A DNA stretch of 11,070 nt from Dehalococcoidia bacterium. Lineage in GTDB: Bacteria > Chloroflexota > Dehalococcoidia > GIF9 > AB-539-J10. The notes beneath the pieces were generated by a model. That model searched no databases, was not told where the DNA came from, and saw nothing but the letters and a program-made list of their open reading frames with translations. The translations under genes and the position numbers were made by a program. How positions within the stretch are numbered: the stretch's first letter is position 1; each line of letters opens with the position of its first letter. Of this stretch, positions 1-6,960 are shown in pieces. The DNA lies in NCBI GenBank assembly GCA_030621105.1, contig JAUXIH010000024.1, positions 1 to 11,070 of the forward strand. The letters run 5' to 3'.

Positions 1-93
1 ATGGCTACCGCAGGGATGCCCAGTAGCTATAGAAAAAAAGCCGCTCTTAAACTTCCAGTATCTACCATTGGCAAACACACCAAGAACATAAAC
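1..93. other. Left-edge stretch, no gene assigned
   Basis: All three minus-strand frames are closed by stops here, so the small membrane-protein gene at 94-249 is the last minus-strand gene before the edge. Two plus-strand frames are open from the left edge and end at about 91 and 108. Either could be the 3' tail of a gene outside the window, but the translations resemble nothing I recognise. A weak imperfect stem (GCTAC...GTAGC, about 4-28) is present without a following T-tract on either strand, so I do not call a terminator. Confidence 0.3.
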
Positions 94-249
94 TTAGAAG
101 AGATATGAGGTGATGGCCACAGCCCCAACTATGATGAGATAAATTCCCACCAGATAATTAAGTATCTTGGGGAAAACCATTACGATAATACCAAATATCA
201 AGCTGATAATCCCTACCAGCAGACCTAAGTTTCCAATACTAATGGGCAT
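94..249 (-). CDS. Small two-helix membrane protein, DUF3096-like
   Basis: Reading the minus strand from the ATG at 249 gives a 51-residue protein ending in TAA at 94-96. It starts MPISIGNLGLLVG and is almost wholly hydrophobic: one helix at about residues 8-26, a short turn containing FPKILNY (26-32), and a second helix at about 33-48. This pattern of glycine-rich helix, F-P-K/R-x-L-N-Y turn and second helix is that of the DUF3096 family of tiny membrane proteins of unknown function found in bacteria and archaea. A very strong ribosome site, AGGAGGTGA, lies 6 bases upstream and fixes the start. The gene diverges from the apgM-galU pair and appears to be monocistronic. No charged catalytic residues are present. 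A structural or envelope role is only a guess. The family call is from memory of the sequence pattern. Confidence 0.75.
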   Translation of the reverse strand: MPISIGNLGLLVGIISLIFGIIVMVFPKILNYLVGIYLIIVGAVAITSYLF

Positions 250-255
250 AAAATC

Positions 256-264
256 TCACCTCCT
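256..264 (-). promoter_or_regulatory. Strong Shine-Dalgarno of the small membrane-protein gene
   Basis: On the minus strand the sequence is AGGAGGTGA, 6 bases before the ATG at 249. It is one of the strongest ribosome sites in the window and is the main support that this 51-codon frame is translated. Confidence 0.8.
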
Positions 265-276
265 GTGATTTCATCA

Positions 277-291
277 GTGGCTTGCTGCCAC
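277..291 (-). promoter_or_regulatory. Small hairpin in the leader of the 51-aa gene
   Basis: GTGGC and GCCAC (5 bp perfect stem, 5-base loop) lie 12 bases upstream of the Shine-Dalgarno on the minus strand. The hairpin could sit in the 5' leader of the membrane-protein mRNA. It is short, has no T-tract, and may have no function. Confidence 0.25.
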
Positions 292-370
292 CAATGTCAC
301 TATATACATTCCTATAGTTAGTCCCAGATGTCAATACCCTCCCGCATTCTTCCTCATCATGATGCACCCC

Positions 371-399
371 TTGCCAAGTGTATACACACATATTACAAT
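371..399 (+). promoter_or_regulatory. Sigma-70-like promoter of apgM-galU
   Basis: TTGCCA (371-376) and TACAAT (394-399) are each one base from consensus and are separated by exactly 17 bases. A perfect 10-bp palindrome, GTGTATACAC (378-387), lies in the spacer and could be an operator. Transcription would start near 405-407. The -10 box overlaps the ATG at 398, so a transcript from this promoter could not use that ATG. It could use the in-frame GTG at 407 as a leaderless or near-leaderless start. Confidence 0.5.
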
Positions 400-1612
400 G
401 CAAATAGTGATCGGCCTGGAAAATCTCAAGAAAATATCTCACGTGTCCTCATCCAGAATAGTGTTTCTGGTAATCGACGGGGTTGGCGGCCTGCCTCACC
501 CCAAAACAGGCATGACCGAGCTGGAGGCAGCCAAAAAACCAAACCTGGACAGGATAGCACAAGAGTCAATCACCGGACTTATCAACCCGGTAAGCATGGG
601 TATCACGCCAGGAAGCCCCGCGGGGCATTTAGGCTTATTCGGATACGACCCGGTTAAATTCAACATGGGGCGAGGCGTCATTGAGGCAGTGGGAATAGGC
701 CTTGAACCAGGCTCCACAGACATTGTCGCCCGTGGCAATTTTTGCACCGTTGACAGCCAGGGTGTCATTACTGATAGGAGAGCAGGTCGTATTTCCACAG
801 AAAAGAATGCCGAGCTATGCCAGATGCTGGACAACATTACCATCTCTGGCATTCAAATCCAGGTAACACCAGTAAGAGAACACAGGTTCGTGCTTACCCT
901 GCGAGGTGATGGTTTGTCCCCAGAGGTTACAGATTCCGATCCCCAGGAGGTTGGGAAGGCTCCTCTCACAGTAAAATGCTGGTCTTCACAGGCGCAGAAA
1001 ACAGTAGATATTGTCAATAAATTCATTATTCAGGCGGGGAAGCGCTTGCAGCACAAGACTCCCGCCAATATGTTTCTCCTGCGCGGGTTTTCCCGCCTCC
1101 CCCATATGCCATCCCTGCATGAAATCTACAAGTTGACGCCGGCAGCTATCGCCGTCTATCCCATGTACCGCGGCCTGGCCCGATTAGCTGGCATGGAGAT
1201 TCTGCCAGCAGGTAATGATATAAGCAGCGAGATGCAATCACTGGTTCAGCACTATGCCAACTACGATTTCTTCTTCGTGCACTTTAAGACTACTGACTCT
1301 CGCGGTGAAGATGGTAACTTCACAGCCAAGGTCCAGGCCATAGAGGAATTAGACAATGCTCTGCCCACACTCCTTAAGCTTGATCCGGAGGTTCTGGTGG
1401 TCACCGGAGATCATTCCACCCCTGCTGTGCTGGCAATGCATAGCTGGCATCCCGTGCCTTTCATGCTTCGCTCGAAATGGTGTTTCCCCGACAAGGTAAG
1501 TGATTTTTCCGAACGAGCTTGCTTGAGGGGCGGTCTGGGACAATTTCCCGCCGTGGAGATCATGCCTCTGGCTATGGCCAATGCCCAGAAGCTGAATAAG
1601 TTTGGTGCTTAG
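398..1612 (+). CDS. apgM: 2,3-bisphosphoglycerate-independent phosphoglycerate mutase, archaeal (ApgM) type
   Basis: Interconverts 3- and 2-phosphoglycerate in cytosolic glycolysis/gluconeogenesis. It belongs to the alkaline phosphatase superfamily and is a distant relative of bacterial GpmI. From the ATG at 398 it is 404 residues, normal for ApgM. Visible motifs are the first metal aspartate in VIDGVGG (D27), the nucleophile region TPGSPAGHLGLFGYDP (about 70-85, likely S73), the basic/metal segment HFKTTDSRGEDGN (295-307), TGDHST (D338, H339) and a late metal histidine in SWHPVP (H351). The start is uncertain. The frame is open back to an ATG at 359, but family proteins begin shortly before the VIDG strand, so 398 or the GTG at 407 fits better. 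Neither has a ribosome site. It is followed after 3 bases by galU, so the two form an operon. Confidence 0.9.
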   Translation: MQIVIGLENLKKISHVSSSRIVFLVIDGVGGLPHPKTGMTELEAAKKPNLDRIAQESITGLINPVSMGITPGSPAGHLGLFGYDPVKFNMGRGVIEAVGIGLEPGSTDIVARGNFCTVDSQGVITDRRAGRISTEKNAELCQMLDNITISGIQIQVTPVREHRFVLTLRGDGLSPEVTDSDPQEVGKAPLTVKCWSSQAQKTVDIVNKFIIQAGKRLQHKTPANMFLLRGFSRLPHMPSLHEIYKLTPAAIAVYPMYRGLARLAGMEILPAGNDISSEMQSLVQHYANYDFFFVHFKTTDSRGEDGNFTAKVQAIEELDNALPTLLKLDPEVLVVTGDHSTPAVLAMHSWHPVPFMLRSKWCFPDKVSDFSERACLRGGLGQFPAVEIMPLAMANAQKLNKFGA

Positions 1613-1615
1613 AAA

Positions 1616-2479
1616 ATGCTGATATCAAAAGCTGTCATCGCTGCCGCAGGTATGGGAACAAGGTTTCTCCCCATTACCAGGTCCATCCCCAAGGAGATGT
1701 TACCACTGGTAGATAAGCCAGTTATTCAATATGCGGTGGAGGAAGCTGTTGCCTGTGGAATTAATCTCGTGGTCATGATAACAGCACAGGGTAAGGCAGC
1801 TCTCGAGGAGTACTTCGACAGAAATACAGAACTGGAACGTTCCCTGCAACAGCGGGGAAAGAAAGACCTGTGGGAGAAAATACACCGCCTGCCCGACATG
1901 GCAGACATTTGCTTTATCCACCAGAAGGAGCAACTAGGGCTGGGACACGCCGTGCTCTCTACCAAAAAGGTGATTGGCAAAGAGCCTTTCGTCCTTATCC
2001 TGCCCGATGATCTCTTCGAGCAGAAAGAGGTAATACTCCAAAAAATGCTGGGCATATACCAGAAATTTCATGGGAGTGTCATCGCTCTGCGCCAGGTAAG
2101 CCACGAGTCAATAGGGAGATATGGTGTGATCCGAGCAAAACACATAGATGGCAATATCTACCAGGTGCTGGATCTCGTTGAGAAACCAAGGCCAGAGGAC
2201 GCTCCTTCCGACCTTGCCGTAATGGGCAGGTATGTCCTCACTCCCGAAATCTTCCCCGAACTGGAGGCAACCGCTCCCGGCAGTGGAGGGGAAATTCAGT
2301 TAACTGATGCCCTCAGGCGCCTATTGGAAAAGCAAGAGATATACGGATATGTGACTGAAGGTGATTACTACGATGCGGGCACAATACCGGGGTGGCTGCA
2401 CGCTACGATATCCCTGGCACTAAAGCACCCTGAATTCGGCCCGGAATTAAGGAAAAAATTCTTCGCCTCTCCAGAATAA
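1616..2479 (+). CDS. galU: UTP--glucose-1-phosphate uridylyltransferase
   Basis: Makes UDP-glucose from UTP and glucose-1-phosphate for cell-envelope glycans and sugar interconversion. The 287 residues match the usual bacterial GalU length. Motifs in order are the nucleotidyltransferase loop AAGMGTRFLPITRSIPKEM (10-28, with R16 and K26), VDKPVIQYA (32-40), the uridine-binding QLGLGHAV (106-113), LPDDLF (129-134), VEKP (188-191), GRYVLTPEIF (204-213), GGEIQLTD (224-231) and YYDAGT (251-256). The ATG at 1616 lies 3 bases after the apgM stop, with only a weak GGTG upstream, so translation is probably coupled to apgM. The pair links lower glycolysis/gluconeogenesis to activated-sugar supply. The stop is 8 bases from the stop of the convergent ftsK. 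Confidence 0.95.
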   Translation: MLISKAVIAAAGMGTRFLPITRSIPKEMLPLVDKPVIQYAVEEAVACGINLVVMITAQGKAALEEYFDRNTELERSLQQRGKKDLWEKIHRLPDMADICFIHQKEQLGLGHAVLSTKKVIGKEPFVLILPDDLFEQKEVILQKMLGIYQKFHGSVIALRQVSHESIGRYGVIRAKHIDGNIYQVLDLVEKPRPEDAPSDLAVMGRYVLTPEIFPELEATAPGSGGEIQLTDALRRLLEKQEIYGYVTEGDYYDAGTIPGWLHATISLALKHPEFGPELRKKFFASPE

Positions 2480-2487
2480 GCCGGATA

Positions 2488-4656
2488 TTAACTCTCCTGC
2501 CCGGGGCGACTCGAATCTGTTAGCCCTTCCTGGGTCAAGGTTTCCATCAGGCGAGCGGCCCGTGGATACCCCACGCGAAGACGCCGCTGCAAGAATGAGG
2601 ACGATATATGTCCATGCTCCCGTGCCAAGCGCCTGGCTTCATCGATAAGGGCATCAGGTGGCGATGATAATTTCTGGATCGCGATTGCCTCATTATCAAC
2701 CTCATCAAAATCAACAAAGGGGACCTCCGGCCTCATCTGGTTCCCCCAGAAATTCACGAGACGGTCCATCTCCACATCAGAAATAAAGCTTCCCTGGAGA
2801 CGCTTGGGGCGGCTAGCATCAGTGGGCATATATAGCATATCTCCCTTGCCAAGCAATTTCTCGGCACCAACCATGTCCAGTATGGTCCTGGAGTCCACCT
2901 GTGAGGTCACAGCGAAGCTAATGCGCGTGGGGAAGTTGGCTTTAATAAGTCCTGTCACCACATCTACTGAAGGACGCTGTGTGGCAACTATCAGGTGAAT
3001 GCCGGTAGCGCGAGATAGTTGGGCCAACCGGCAGAGCGTACGTTCCACTTCGTCAAAGGCCAGCATCATTAGATCCGCCAGCTCATCAATGACGAGCACT
3101 AAATACGGCAGCTTTTCCTCAGGAGCACACTCTTTGTTATAACCCTCAATATTACGCGTACCCGCCTGAGCAAAGAGGCGATATCGCTTATCCATTTGTC
3201 CACTAAGCCATCTCAGCGCCTTTACGGCTTTATTGCTATCTACCACCACCGGAGCAGCCAGATGAGGAATACTATTGAACACCACTAACTCAACCCTCTT
3301 GGGGTCAACCATGACAAACTTAACATCATCGGGGCTATTGCTTAACAGCAGGCAACAAATTATGGAATCAAGACAAACAGTTTTACCACTACCAGTAGCT
3401 CCAGCAATAAGCAGATGGGGCATTTTGGCTAGATCGGCAGCAATTGCCTCTCCACCAGCACCTTTCCCCAAAGCAATTGCCAGCCTCGACCGGCCCTCAA
3501 TCTTTTGAAACGCCGGAGTTTCTATGACGCTACGCAGTGCTACCGAGCCAAATACGGAATTAGGAACCTCGATGCCCACCATGGACTTTCCTGGTATAGG
3601 AGCTTCAATCCTGATGCTAGGAGCAGCTAAAGCTAAAGATAAATCATTAGCCAGGGAGGTAATGCGGTCTACCCTGATTCTGGTCCGGGATATCTCCTCT
3701 ACCTTCTCCTGCCCATTCTCCTTGAATTTCTTGTATTTGCGATCCCAACCGGGCTCAAGGCCAAACTGGGTCACCGTAGGGCCCATATTTATTTGTGAAA
3801 TCTTAGCCTCAACCCCATAGCTATCCAGGGCTTGCTCTATCAACCGGGCTTTTTTATCCACATCCTCCCGGTTTATTTCTATCTCAGCCGGTTTTTCCAG
3901 GATATCAATAGGAGGTAACTGCCAGCCACCTGCAGTCACAACCGGCCTGCGTTTCATCATTCCTGCCCCGGTCATAATACTTCTCTCCGCCTGGGAAGCC
4001 ACAACAGGTTTCCCTTCAGATTTCGCAACTTCAGCCTGAGTGGCATCATGGCTTGTCTCAGAACTTATCGTCTTAGCTGTGCTGAGTCTAGACGAAACTC
4101 CCTGGGGAACAGTAACCCGCGGCAAGGGGTGAGGTCTAAGTAATTTCGTAACTCCGTGCCAGGTCCACCGGGGAGCAATCAGAACAATGCCCAGCAAAAT
4201 CAATCCCGCTATCCGCAAAACTCCGACAACGGCAACGTCTCCTATTATCCCCTGGCCGAATTCACCCCCAAGGGTGGCATGTTGCAAGATTCCAGCATCA
4301 GGGTGGAAGAAAGCCAGAACCCCCCACAAGGCCAGAGCAAGAATAGCACCCCCCAGGTATCTATGCCCTCTCCTGATGAAAGTAAAGAAGTCTACCCTCC
4401 ATACCTGCCACACTAGCAAGCCCAAGGCAGTTACCAGTATGCCCAACCCCACACCAAACATCTCCAGCAAATTGCGCCAAGCCTGGACTCCCAAAGCAGT
4501 CAAGGGAGGCATAAAGACATATAGCAACCCCACAACAACAACAATAAGTACTATTCTTCTTAGCAGTGGCGAAGTAATAAATCTGTGGGAGACGCTCTTC
4601 CTTCGATTCTTATTCGCCCTGCCCCTCGGGCTTGTCTTGCGCCTCGCTGCCGACAT
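2488..4656 (-). CDS. ftsK: DNA translocase FtsK/SpoIIIE
   Basis: Membrane-anchored hexameric ATPase that pumps chromosomal DNA through the closing septum. From the ATG at 4656 it has 722 residues. A basic N-terminal tail is followed by four predicted membrane helices (about 34-55, 65-86, 101-117 and 140-161), then a short linker (about 175-245) much shorter than in E. coli FtsK. The alpha/beta motor has Walker A GATGSGKT (419-426), Walker B LVLVIDELAD (519-528) and VATQRPSVDVVTGLIKANFP (557-576). A C-terminal winged-helix gamma domain (about 666-722, with LQRRLRVGYPRAARLMETL) would read polar DNA motifs. The frame extends to an ATG at 4710, but that would overlap the RNase J gene by 50 bases. 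The chosen start has a GAGGGG site 7 bases upstream, 4 bases after the RNase J stop. Confidence 0.95.
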   Translation of the reverse strand: MSAARRKTSPRGRANKNRRKSVSHRFITSPLLRRIVLIVVVVGLLYVFMPPLTALGVQAWRNLLEMFGVGLGILVTALGLLVWQVWRVDFFTFIRRGHRYLGGAILALALWGVLAFFHPDAGILQHATLGGEFGQGIIGDVAVVGVLRIAGLILLGIVLIAPRWTWHGVTKLLRPHPLPRVTVPQGVSSRLSTAKTISSETSHDATQAEVAKSEGKPVVASQAERSIMTGAGMMKRRPVVTAGGWQLPPIDILEKPAEIEINREDVDKKARLIEQALDSYGVEAKISQINMGPTVTQFGLEPGWDRKYKKFKENGQEKVEEISRTRIRVDRITSLANDLSLALAAPSIRIEAPIPGKSMVGIEVPNSVFGSVALRSVIETPAFQKIEGRSRLAIALGKGAGGEAIAADLAKMPHLLIAGATGSGKTVCLDSIICCLLLSNSPDDVKFVMVDPKRVELVVFNSIPHLAAPVVVDSNKAVKALRWLSGQMDKRYRLFAQAGTRNIEGYNKECAPEEKLPYLVLVIDELADLMMLAFDEVERTLCRLAQLSRATGIHLIVATQRPSVDVVTGLIKANFPTRISFAVTSQVDSRTILDMVGAEKLLGKGDMLYMPTDASRPKRLQGSFISDVEMDRLVNFWGNQMRPEVPFVDFDEVDNEAIAIQKLSSPPDALIDEARRLAREHGHISSSFLQRRLRVGYPRAARLMETLTQEGLTDSSRPGQES

Positions 4657-4660
4657 GGGC

Positions 4661-6322
4661 CTACCCCTCAAACACCACAGGCAGGATAACGGGATGGCGA
4701 CGAGTTTCATGGTATAAAAAATCTGCCAAGGATTTCTTCATCCTGGCCTCGATACTACTTTTCTTCTGCCAGTATTGACCATCAGAGTCCATGGCAGATA
4801 TCACTGCCTCACATCCCCGCTTCAATAAAGCTTGTTTTTTAGCCCCATCCCCAATGAAACCCTGCATTATAATTTCAGGCTTTCCTATCAACTTTCGTTC
4901 CCTGACATTCACCCTGGCCGCTATGGTCACAGTCCCATCCCACGCCAATAGCTTACGATCATGGAGCACAGCATCATTCAGGTTGCCAGTCAACAAGCCG
5001 CTTAAATAAACATTGCCTGACTGAACATGACCGGTAATCTTGCCAGCATCGCGATCCAGTTCAAGAACATCCCCATCCTCCAGCACAAAGAGATTTTCCC
5101 TGGGAATACCCATGGTCTCAGCTAATTTAGTATGCAGGCAGAGATGACGGTACTCACCATGAACAGGCACAAAGAACTTCGGCCTGACCAGACTAAGCAA
5201 CAGCTTTAATTCCTCCTGGCTTGCATGTCCGTGGACATGAACTTGAGTCAATTTATCATACACTACACGCGCGCCCTGACGAAACAGCCTATCTATCGTC
5301 TGATTGACCAGCGCTTCATTGCCCGGTATAGGCGTCGCCGATATCACCACCGTATCACCAGGAGTGATATGAATCTGGCGGTGCTCACCATTAGCAATAC
5401 GCACCAGAGCCGAAGTCGGTTCCCCCTGGCTCCCTGTGGTCAAAAAGACAATCCTGTTATCCGGTAATTTCCTGACATCATCAAAATTGCACAGAATGTC
5501 AGGAGGAACCGTAAGGTATCCCGTCTCCATCGCCATCTTCACTATCCCTATCATGCTACGCCCGGTAACAAATACACGACGGTGATGCCTGGCAGCAGCA
5601 TCAACAACCTGCTGAATGCGTGACACCAAAGAGGCAAATGTAGTTACAATTACTCTTCCTGAAGCCTCTGCCATAATACGGTCCAGAGCATCTCCAACTA
5701 CCTTCTCAGAAGGAGTATATCCCGGAAGTTCAACATATGTAGAATCGGAGAAAAGTAATAGAACCCCCCGTGCCCCCAATCGGGCCAGCTTGCTCAGATC
5801 AGCCGGATCTCCAAGCACCGGGGTAAAGTCCATCTTAAAATCACCACTGTGGACAACAACCCCAACAGGAGTAGTGATAACCAATCCCATAGCATCAGGA
5901 ATGCTATGACAAACAGGAAAAAACTCTATCTTGAAATGTCCTAAGGTGATCTCACTACCAGCATGGACTACATTTACCCTTGCTGCTTTCTTTAGCCCGC
6001 GCTGCTTAAGCTCTACAGAGATCAACCCTTCAGTCAGCTTGGAGGCATACACCGGCAGGTCAAGCCGGGACAAGATATAAGGTAAGGCTCCGATATGATC
6101 CTCGTGCCCATGGGTAATAACAATTCCCTTTATCTTATGCTGCCTCTCTTCAAGATAGCTGATATCAGGCACAACCAGCTCCACCCCAAACATTTCCTCG
6201 TTAGGAAACATCAGCCCAGCATCAATGATCACTATATCATCGGCATACTCCATGACCATCATGTTTTTGCCGATCTCCCCCAGTCCACCCAGGGGTATCA
6301 CCTTTAATTTCTGATCAGACAT
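4661..6322 (-). CDS. rnj: Ribonuclease J (metallo-beta-lactamase/beta-CASP RNase)
   Basis: Zinc-dependent endo/5'-3' exoribonuclease of mRNA decay and rRNA maturation. At 553 residues it is typical of RNase J. The metallo-beta-lactamase core carries HGHEDH (71-76), H139 in VCHSIPDAMG and D161 in HSGDFK. FSDSTYVELPG (191-201) leads into the beta-CASP domain, with TGSQGEP (297-302), HVHGHASQEE (362-371) and the final metal histidine in PVHGEY (386-391). The C-terminal domain is present. The ATG at 6322 follows the UDG stop by 7 bases, with a weak AAGAG ribosome site, so translation may be coupled. The rnj-ftsK order resembles the rnjB-tepA-spoIIIE neighbourhood of Bacillus, which supports a long-conserved association. 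Confidence 0.95.
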   Translation of the reverse strand: MSDQKLKVIPLGGLGEIGKNMMVMEYADDIVIIDAGLMFPNEEMFGVELVVPDISYLEERQHKIKGIVITHGHEDHIGALPYILSRLDLPVYASKLTEGLISVELKQRGLKKAARVNVVHAGSEITLGHFKIEFFPVCHSIPDAMGLVITTPVGVVVHSGDFKMDFTPVLGDPADLSKLARLGARGVLLLFSDSTYVELPGYTPSEKVVGDALDRIMAEASGRVIVTTFASLVSRIQQVVDAAARHHRRVFVTGRSMIGIVKMAMETGYLTVPPDILCNFDDVRKLPDNRIVFLTTGSQGEPTSALVRIANGEHRQIHITPGDTVVISATPIPGNEALVNQTIDRLFRQGARVVYDKLTQVHVHGHASQEELKLLLSLVRPKFFVPVHGEYRHLCLHTKLAETMGIPRENLFVLEDGDVLELDRDAGKITGHVQSGNVYLSGLLTGNLNDAVLHDRKLLAWDGTVTIAARVNVRERKLIGKPEIIMQGFIGDGAKKQALLKRGCEAVISAMDSDGQYWQKKSSIEARMKKSLADFLYHETRRHPVILPVVFEG

Positions 6323-6329
6323 CTCTTAA

Positions 6330-6926
6330 TTAAAATAAGCTAAGTTGCTGGACTTCTATAGAGGGCTCATTGAACTTCTCAGACTGAGCCAGCACCTGGG
6401 GAATGCGTCGCATATCAGCTTCTATAACCTGGCGCAACCCCCCCCTGTGCAAGGCTGCTGCAGGATGATACATAGGATAAACAATAAGATTATTTAATCT
6501 CCTCTCCTTCCCATGAATCTTACCAATGCTCTCTTGGGGAAAATACCTCGCCAGGGAATAACGCCCCAGGGTAACAATCATCTTTGGTTGGATAATTTCA
6601 ATCTGGCGATCAAGCCACTTCTGACAGGATTGTATCTCCTGAGGAAGAGGATCACGGTTTCCCGGAGGACGACACTTCAATATATTAGCAATATAAATAT
6701 CTTCTCGGGAGAAGCCTATGAGAGACAATAAGTGATTTAAGAACTCTCCCGCTGCTCCCACAAAGGGACGCCCTGCTTGGTCCTCATACCATCCTGGAGC
6801 TTCTCCAATAAAGAGCAGCTTCGCGTTCTCAGAACCTTCACCAGGAACTACATGGGTGCGATGCTTGGCCAGATCACAATCCTGGCATCTGGCAATTTCA
6901 TAGTAAAGTTCTGTCAGGGTCGACAT
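6330..6926 (-). CDS. Family 4 (4Fe-4S) uracil-DNA glycosylase with C-terminal clamp motif
   Basis: Removes uracil from DNA in base-excision repair. The 198 residues match type 4 UDGs. The four cluster cysteines are C14, C17, C85 and C101. Motif 1 is GEAPG (41-45), followed by GRPFVGAAGEFL (52-63), NILKCRPPGNRDP (81-93) and the second catalytic motif YHPAAAL (153-159, H154). The extreme C terminus ends in QQLSLF, which matches the bacterial beta-sliding-clamp consensus QL(S/D)LF. The ATG at 6926 is preceded directly by an in-frame TAG, so no longer start is possible, and there is no clear ribosome site. It lies 34 bases after the PAC2 gene and 7 before rnj, in a minus-strand operon. Spontaneous cytosine deamination, faster at higher temperature, is the likely substrate source. 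Confidence 0.93.
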   Translation of the reverse strand: MSTLTELYYEIARCQDCDLAKHRTHVVPGEGSENAKLLFIGEAPGWYEDQAGRPFVGAAGEFLNHLLSLIGFSREDIYIANILKCRPPGNRDPLPQEIQSCQKWLDRQIEIIQPKMIVTLGRYSLARYFPQESIGKIHGKERRLNNLIVYPMYHPAAALHRGGLRQVIEADMRRIPQVLAQSEKFNEPSIEVQQLSLF

Positions 6927-6960
6927 CTAAATTCGATAGTAGCATGCCCATAACAGAGGG

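Noticed and set aside
1..108. Plus-strand open frame beginning with ATG at base 1 (35 residues)
   Set aside because: No ribosome site can be seen, it overlaps the end of the 51-aa gene on the other strand, and its translation resembles no family. It may be a gene tail cut by the edge, but cannot be supported.
239..442. 67-residue minus-strand frame across the apgM upstream region
   Set aside because: It overlaps the promoter and the start of the 51-aa gene, has no ribosome site, and has no family resemblance.
328..657. 109-residue plus-strand frame overlapping the apgM start
   Set aside because: It is out of frame with apgM, runs through the conserved metal-binding region of apgM, and has a composition unlike a folded protein.
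4657..4710. Longer ftsK start at 4710
   Set aside because: It would overlap rnj by 50 bases and adds residues not expected before the basic tail. The ATG at 4656 has a ribosome site and a 4-base gap to the rnj stop.
4187..4717. 176-residue plus-strand frame antisense to the ftsK N-terminal region
   Set aside because: It lies wholly opposite the membrane and linker part of ftsK, is low-complexity (Pro/Lys/Ser/Thr-rich), has no recognisable motif, and is best explained as the shadow of a real gene.
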